Shown piece after piece: positions 58,449-64,000 of a stretch of 64,000 nucleotides of DNA. The stretch comes from Sphagnum compactum (taxonomy: Eukaryota > Bryophyta > Sphagnopsida > Sphagnales): the NCBI GenBank assembly GCA_965153455.1, contig OZ234493.1:30494213-30558212 (forward strand), written 5' to 3'. The translations under genes were made by a program, and so were the position numbers. Position 1 is the first letter of the stretch. Each line of letters starts with the position of its first letter. Below the pieces are notes generated by a model. The model did not search any database and was not told the DNA's origin. It saw only the letters and a program-made list of their open reading frames with translations.

Positions 58449-59035
58449 AGTATAACTTATAATAACTCATAATAGGATAACGGTTAATATCCTAGGGTAG
58501 AAGAATTGATAATAGCTTATAGTATAATATGTTGAAATAATTTAAGGTGAAATAATCTAGAAGAATAAAATATAATTTAAAATATAATAATTTATAATAA
58601 CCTAAGTTGAAATATTTAAAATATTTGATGTAATATTTGGGTAGAACAACTTTAAATAACATAAGGTGTAATTTTTTTGAATAACCAAAAATAATTTAGG
58701 GTGGAATGGCTTAAAATAATTGAGAATAACCTATAATAATTTAAAATAACCTATAATAACTTAAGGTGGAACAACTTAAAATAACCAAGAAAAGCCTAGG
58801 GTAGATAGCCTAAAATAACATAAATTGGAACATGTTAAAATAAAATATAATGAATTAGTCTAAAATAACTAAAAATATCTTAAGTTGGAATAGCTTAAAA
58901 TAACCAAGAATATTTTAAGGTACAATAGCTTGATGAGAAATAACCAAAAATAATCAAGAATAAGGTAAGGTAAAATAATTGAAAATAACCTAGGGAAAAA
59001 TAATCTATATTAGTTTAAGGTATTTAAAATAGCAA
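58449..59035 (+). repeat. Left array: AATAAC-CTTAAGGTGGAATAACTTAAA repeats
   Basis: About 580 bp of diverged short units built from AATAACC, TTAAGGTGGAA(T/C)A and CTTAAAATAACCAA words with a period near 10 bp. It is the same sequence family as 62,590-63,050 but in opposite orientation. Non-coding. Confidence 0.75.
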
Positions 59036-59401
59036 TATCAAAGAAAACTTATTTACTATTATGAATTATTTCAATTAGTAATGTATTATGTCAAGTGGTA
59101 TGAAATATGATGATCATTACATAGTGACCCCATAGTGATATAACTTGAACAAGGTGAAATGATTAAAGTGGGGTGGATTTTTTTTTTTTTAAGGTCCTAT
59201 AGTGAGATAAATTAATGAACTACACCCCACTTTTATATAATGAATGTCCTAGTGGAAGTAAAAGACTTTTCTTACTGTTGCCATAATTCTATTCATAATT
59301 AACATGGTGTTTATAAATTTAAGTCACATAGTAGAACTTGAAAGATAATGACATTATAACCTTGTTAAGTTTTCAATATTCATTGTGATTTGCAATCCTA
59401 A

Positions 59402-59535
59402 CAGTACAACAAAATGTGTCCATGTTCATCGAGTGATTTCACTAGTCCCACTAAACAAGGCCTAATGGGGATCCAATGGATTCAGTAGTCCATTGAGCCC
59501 AGACTAATGAACTACACCCACATTTTGTAAAAATG
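59402..59535 (-). mobile_element. CACTA-like MITE, copy C
   Basis: Begins CAGTACAACAAAATGTG and ends CACCCACATTTTGTAAAAATG, the inverse arrangement of copies A and B. TAA flanks both ends (59,399-59,401 and 59,536-59,538), a 3-bp target duplication. The interior is more diverged and about 20 bp shorter, with TTCACTAGTCCC and CTAATGAACTACACCC preserved. Confidence 0.8.
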
Positions 59536-61768
59536 TAAGCACAATAATTTGGAAGATGATGATGAAGATGATGCCTATCTTTTGGCTTTTAACTTTATTG
59601 GGCCTTACCCCCATAGGGACAAGGACTATCACATTGGATCCAACTTTTACCTTATTAAAACCGATTTCTTTGGTGAAAGTGTTTAGATTGTTTAGATTGG
59701 AATGAATTTTTTTGGTGTTTAAAGTGTGGACACAGTAGGTAGATGTACAACATCTTATTTATTAGTAAGGCCAACATGTTTATGATGCCATGTTATTGGA
59801 CATAATTTTCTTATGCTTGCAAAACTAAACAATCTTAAGTGTGTGGACTTCTTTTTATTTCAATGTGTTAAATGCATGGAAATTGTTCAAGAGGACAATG
59901 GCCTAGATGATTATGGATTTTTTGTTGAACTGGATAGGGATGAAATAGAAGGAGGATTGTACTACCAATAATCAAGACAAAATGAAGATTATTATGTGTT
60001 ATTGAAAGATGAAGGCACAAGCTTATCTCCTTCCATCTTGTTATAGGTTCAAAATTTGTTATGATTCAACCTAGTCATAGCTAGAAAGGTGGTGCAAGGG
60101 TTCATAAGCTTCTCCTTGGTGCCTCATAATATATCAAAACTATTGTAGCAAATTACTTGTAAGATGATGAAGATGATGAATAATTTCTTTGATTATGTAA
60201 ATTTGGTGGATTGCATCTTTTTATAGGTTGCAACTTCACACATTTGATGAAAAATTGGGTCCTTTTGATTCTACTACTAGGTGTGAAGTTTTTTGATAAC
60301 TGAATATATGAATATTTGTGTTATGGGAGTGCATTTTTATACTTGGATGGTGTTGTACCATTGTGGTGTTGAATTTGTTCAAAGTATGTGATGTTTTGGA
60401 TAGTACCTAAATAATATAGGCGTGGGTTTGGGTTTTAGATGGAACCTACATGATGTATTTATATTCAAGGCCATTTTAGATTACCAAGGCCAATATAAAC
60501 CACTACCTAGCTCTTTTGTTTTCTAAATGAAACATTTCGTAGGATCCATTCTAAAGTGTAGGCAATTTGAGTTACACAAGGGCAACAACCTATTTGTTGT
60601 ATTATACAATCCTTATGCAAATTTTAATGTAAGATTAAGTTCACAAAATTGAACCTAATTTGGATTTAATGGTACACAATAATATGTTTTAAAATAAATA
60701 TTACATAAACTTCTACAACATAGAATTTTCGTGAAGCTTGCTATTATGTTCTTGTTAAAAAAATTTCTTTCTTTCAATATTGTGGTTTTGAAACTTTGTT
60801 AAAATTTCCCATATTTTGAGAATTTTCCACCTAATTTACACATAAAAATGAAAATGTTGAACTTGTTCTAATTTTATTTGAACCACATTGTGAATATTCA
60901 TTAAAAAACATTCATGTTGGGACTTTTTCTCAAAGGTTTATTTTGATGAATATCTTCCTTGAACTTTTTGACACTAAGTAATGATATATAGTCCTATTAA
61001 TTATATCCAAAGGATTTGAAGAGAAATCCACATACTCCAAAATGGCATTTTTTTGCAAGTCTCCATATAATGGGTAGCCAAGAGTATAGAATTTGATTTA
61101 AAGTTATTAATTGATTAAAACATTTATATATATTACTTTGTCAAAATATTTGGTCATACAACTTGGGAAAATGTTATAATTTATATTAAATCACATTTAA
61201 TGAACTGAAAAGACCCTTCAAAAATAAAATGGAAATTTATTATTCATAATAATATTTGATAAAATTATGAAATTAAAAAAAATTAAATCAATAATTAGGA
61301 AATTTACATAATTTCAATACTTTATATAAAAATTAAAGATGTTGTACATAATATTATATCTTTAATAAATTACAGATTTTATTTTAAATTATGTTCAAAT
61401 ATTTAAATAAATATAAAAACGTTTATACACCATTTATTGATTCATTATATGTTTAAAAGGTGGAGAAATCTAACTTTTAATTTTACATTATTTTTGAAAT
61501 TCCAAAATAAATTCCATGTTGATTTTAAATATGTTTATTTACAAATCTTTTTATAAAAAGAAAAAGAATTTTTTTTCAAGACATCATTGTTGTTTAAGTG
61601 AATGAAATAGTGAAGATATAAATGCATTTTTAGTCAAATAACTTTATAGTTTGTTCTTAAGAAATTATAGATGTGTACATCTTGGAAAAATAATTAAAAG
61701 TTCAGTTTAATTTTTTTCATGTGGACAAACTATGAAAAAAATAATAATGGTTAAAGTTGGTTATCTTT

Positions 61769-61930
61769 CATTACAACAAAATGCGTCTTAGTTCACTCTG
61801 GGTTTGACTAAATTTTGAGTGAATTTGGACATTTTTATTTGGTGAAATTGTTTAACCCCCTAGTGAACGGGGACCAATTGCTACGGACAATGAATTGTTT
61901 CACTAGTACCTAGTGAAACAAGGTTACTAT
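61769..61930 (-). mobile_element. CACTA-like MITE, partial or diverged copy D
   Basis: Left end CATTACAACAAAATGCG, then TTTTGAGTGAATTTGG, CTAGTGAACGGGGACCA and TTTCACTAGTACCTAGTGAA as in the family interior. I could not find the right terminus, so it is truncated or has diverged beyond recognition. Confidence 0.55.
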
Positions 61931-62009
61931 CAAGTGAAAAAGAAATTTATTAAGCCATTCACTTGCTAGTTAACTAAATAGTCGGCACGAAATCAATTAA
62001 AATTAATTA

Positions 62010-62145
62010 TTTAATATACAATATTATTGATAATTTCATAAATTTTTAACCTATGATTTATTGACACTTGTCACTACCTAGGTTAGGTTGAAAACCTAAC
62101 CTATATAGGTAGGTCACGTAATCAACCTAGGCACCTATTCTAGGG
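62010..62145 (-). repeat. Dispersed repeat shared (inverted) with 39,112-39,275
   Basis: TTGACACTTGTCACTACCTAGG (about 62,061-62,082) with following AACCTAACCTATATAGGTAGGTC is the inverse of the block at 39,112. ACCTA/TAGGT words in both orientations also make it locally palindromic. Confidence 0.5.
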
Positions 62146-62181
62146 AACTAGATAAAGAATATTCGATTAACTTACCATTGT

Positions 62182-62263
62182 TGACCACACACAACACCAC
62201 TCATGAGGTTTGATCCCTTAACCTTTAGAATAGAAACAAACACCATTACCATCAAGCAAACTC
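62182..62263 (-). mobile_element. tRNA-derived SINE-like element, copy 2
   Basis: Read on the minus strand: TTGCTTGATGGTAATGGTG, then AAAGGTTAAGGGATCAAACC and, further on, TGTGGTCAA. Box-like words and their spacing match copy 1 at 58,022. Confidence 0.35.
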
Positions 62264-62589
62264 ATTTGTTGTGATAATATGTTACATTACATTTTATTTA
62301 TCAAATGTTTCATTTTAAACATTACAAAACATAAACTTTGAAAATTCATATCTTATTGAGATTTTGTTCAAATGAAATGATTCGAGTTTACTTTTTTTTT
62401 AAATTCAATAATGTACAAATTACATTCATTTCCTTTTGAAAGTGTAAAATCGTTTAAACAAAAAAAAAGTTGAATATCATTATTCAATAACATTTCAATG
62501 ACCATTCTTTTGAAAAAAAGTTTAATAATTGGATAAAATTTGTGTTAATATAGTAATACTACCTATGCTAAGCTACTTTCAATTATTAT

Positions 62590-63050
62590 ATGACTAGTTT
62601 TTCATTAATTTAAATTATTTCACTCTACATTATTTACGGCTATTTATGGTTATTCTCAAATTTTTGGCTATTTCACTTTATGCTACTTGTGATTATTTTA
62701 AGTTACTTTTAGTTATTTTAGCTTATTTCACCTTAAGCTATTTTCGGTTATTGTAAGTTTTTTGGGTTATTCTATGTTATTTTTGGCTATTGTAAATTAT
62801 TTCACTTTAAGTTATTTGTAGCTATTATAAGTTACTTTTGGATATTCTAAGTTATTTCATCTTAAGTTATTTTTTATTATGTGAGGTTATTATTGGTTAC
62901 TTTTGGCTATTGAAGGCTATTTCACCTTATGTTATTATTGATAATTTTAGGTTATTGTAGGTTATTTCACCTTAAGTTACTTTTGTCTATTATAGATTAT
63001 TTCACATTACATTATTATTGGCAATCCTAAACAACTTTACTATATGGCTA
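62590..63050 (-). repeat. Right array: inverse of the left array
   Basis: Units such as GGTTATTtTAAGTTATTTCACCTTAAGTTATTTTTGGCTATT (key words TTATTTCACCTTAAG and GTTATTTTTGG) are the reverse complement of the units at 58,449-59,035. The period is about 10 bp. It grades without a break into the following GGCTATT array. Confidence 0.75.
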
Positions 63051-64000
63051 TTACTTGTTCTTTTATTGGGGCTATTGGTAGTTATTAATGGCTATTGGTA
63101 CCTATTCTACTGGTGGCTATTAATGGTTATTTTATTAATAGTTATTGGTGGTTATTCTATTGATGACTATTAGTAGTTATTCTGTTGGTGTCTATTGATG
63201 GCTATTCTATTAATGGCTATTGGTGGCTATTATATTGGTGATTATTTTATTAATGGCTATTGGTTGTTATTATATTAATGGCTATTGTTTGTTATTTTAT
63301 TAATGACTATTGGTTGTTATTATATTAATGATTATTAATAGTTATTCTATTAATGGCTATTGGTTGTTATTATATTAATGATTATTAATAGTTATTCTAT
63401 TAATGGCTATTGGTTGTTATTATATTAATGATTATTAATAGTTATTCTATTAATGGCTATTGGTTGTTATTATATTAATGGCTATTGGTAGCTATTCTAT
63501 TAATGGCTATTGGTGGCTATTATATTGGTGGTTATTGGTTGTTATTCTATTAACGGCTATTGGTGGTTATTCTATTGATGGCTATTGGTTGTTATTATAT
63601 TAATGGTTATTGTTTGTTATTATATTAATGACTATTGGTTGTTATTATATTAATGATTTTTAATAGTTATTCTATTAGTGGCTATTGGTTGTTATTATAT
63701 TAATGGCTATTGGTAGCTATTCTATTAATGGTTACTAATGGATATTCTATTAATGGTTATTGATGGATATTCTATTGGTGGATATTGGTGCTTATTAATG
63801 GCTATTATATAAGTGGTTATTATATTGGTGGATATTTTGTTAATAGATATTAGTGATTATTAATGGTTATTATATAATGGCTATTGGTGGCTATTCTATT
63901 AATGGCTATTACTGGATATTTAATTAATGGAGATTGGTGGTTATTAATAGTTATTGTATTAGTGGCTATTGGTGGCTATTCTATTTATGACTATTGGTAG
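63051..64000 (+). repeat. 10-bp-periodic (TAATGGCTAT / TGGTTGTTAT) tandem array
   Basis: The basic unit is about 10 bp with the core (T)TATT or CTATT. A 50-bp higher-order unit is repeated three times essentially perfectly at 63,311-63,360, 63,361-63,410 and 63,411-63,460. The array reaches the last base of the window, so its full length is unknown. No long open frame. Confidence 0.85.

Larger units (their letters stand above)
59036..62589. other. 3.5-kb interval between the inverted arrays
   Basis: AT-rich with no open frame of 60 codons or more that I could support and no transposase motif. It contains MITE copies C and D and a SINE-like copy. GATGATGAAGATGAT words occur near 59,553 and 60,160. 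Confidence 0.5.

Overview
The window is nuclear DNA from a plant. It is strongly AT-rich, intergenic sequence dominates, both recognisable genes have GT-AG introns, and every mobile-element remnant belongs to a plant-type family (CACTA-like MITEs, a solo LTR, copia and hAT remnants). One gene is a plant-specific MCTP protein (C2 domains plus a C-terminal PRT_C membrane region). The other is a plant-type secreted PQQ-propeller protein annotated in databases as polyvinyl-alcohol-dehydrogenase-like. The long gene-free stretches, the 14-exon MCTP gene (most flowering-plant MCTP genes are, to my recollection, intronless or nearly so) and the hAT/ZNF862-like pseudogene suggest a spore-bearing lineage (bryophyte, lycophyte, fern) or a streptophyte alga. 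I cannot name the species.

Layout. 1-24,000: no recognisable gene; AT-rich DNA with ATGAATG-type simple repeats, a 51-bp x 3 tandem repeat (11,237-11,389), a fold-back repeat cluster (19,533-19,815) and several duplicated blocks. 24,169-31,411 (+): a complete 14-exon MCTP gene of 1,020 codons whose reading frame closes across all 13 introns; its upstream region contains palindromic AT-rich DNA, C and G homopolymers and a (GA)n leader. 31,412-48,000: 3' flank, a ~200-bp degenerate tandem, a decayed hAT-type transposase (37,782-38,930), a copia remnant (about 40,448-40,760) and a clean 820-bp solo LTR (41,901-42,720; TG...CA, target duplication TATTT). 48,099-50,926 (+): a complete 4-exon PQQ-propeller gene of 540 codons with a secretory signal and a leader rich in upstream ATGs. 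51,000-54,200: two nearly identical CACTA-like MITEs flanking an orphan signal-peptide-like exon. 54,400-58,300: K-rich degenerate minisatellite, TTTAGGG-like tract, and TTAATTAA-rich DNA. 58,350-64,000: two arrays of the same short repeat in opposite orientation about 3.5 kb apart, then a 10-bp-periodic array that runs off the window end.

How the genes relate. The two genes are not an operon or a pathway. MCTPs are ER/plasma-membrane tethers and transport regulators, enriched at plasmodesmata in flowering plants. The PQQ-propeller protein is predicted to enter the secretory pathway. Both lie on the + strand about 17 kb apart, and each has a copy of the same short dispersed repeat (GATCATCCAT...TAGCCAAATTTGGCTA) within about 0.8 kb upstream of its start codon. 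The most unusual features are structural: a small family of CACTA-type MITEs with checkable 3-bp target duplications, and the inverted pair of tandem arrays, which resembles a fold-back element.
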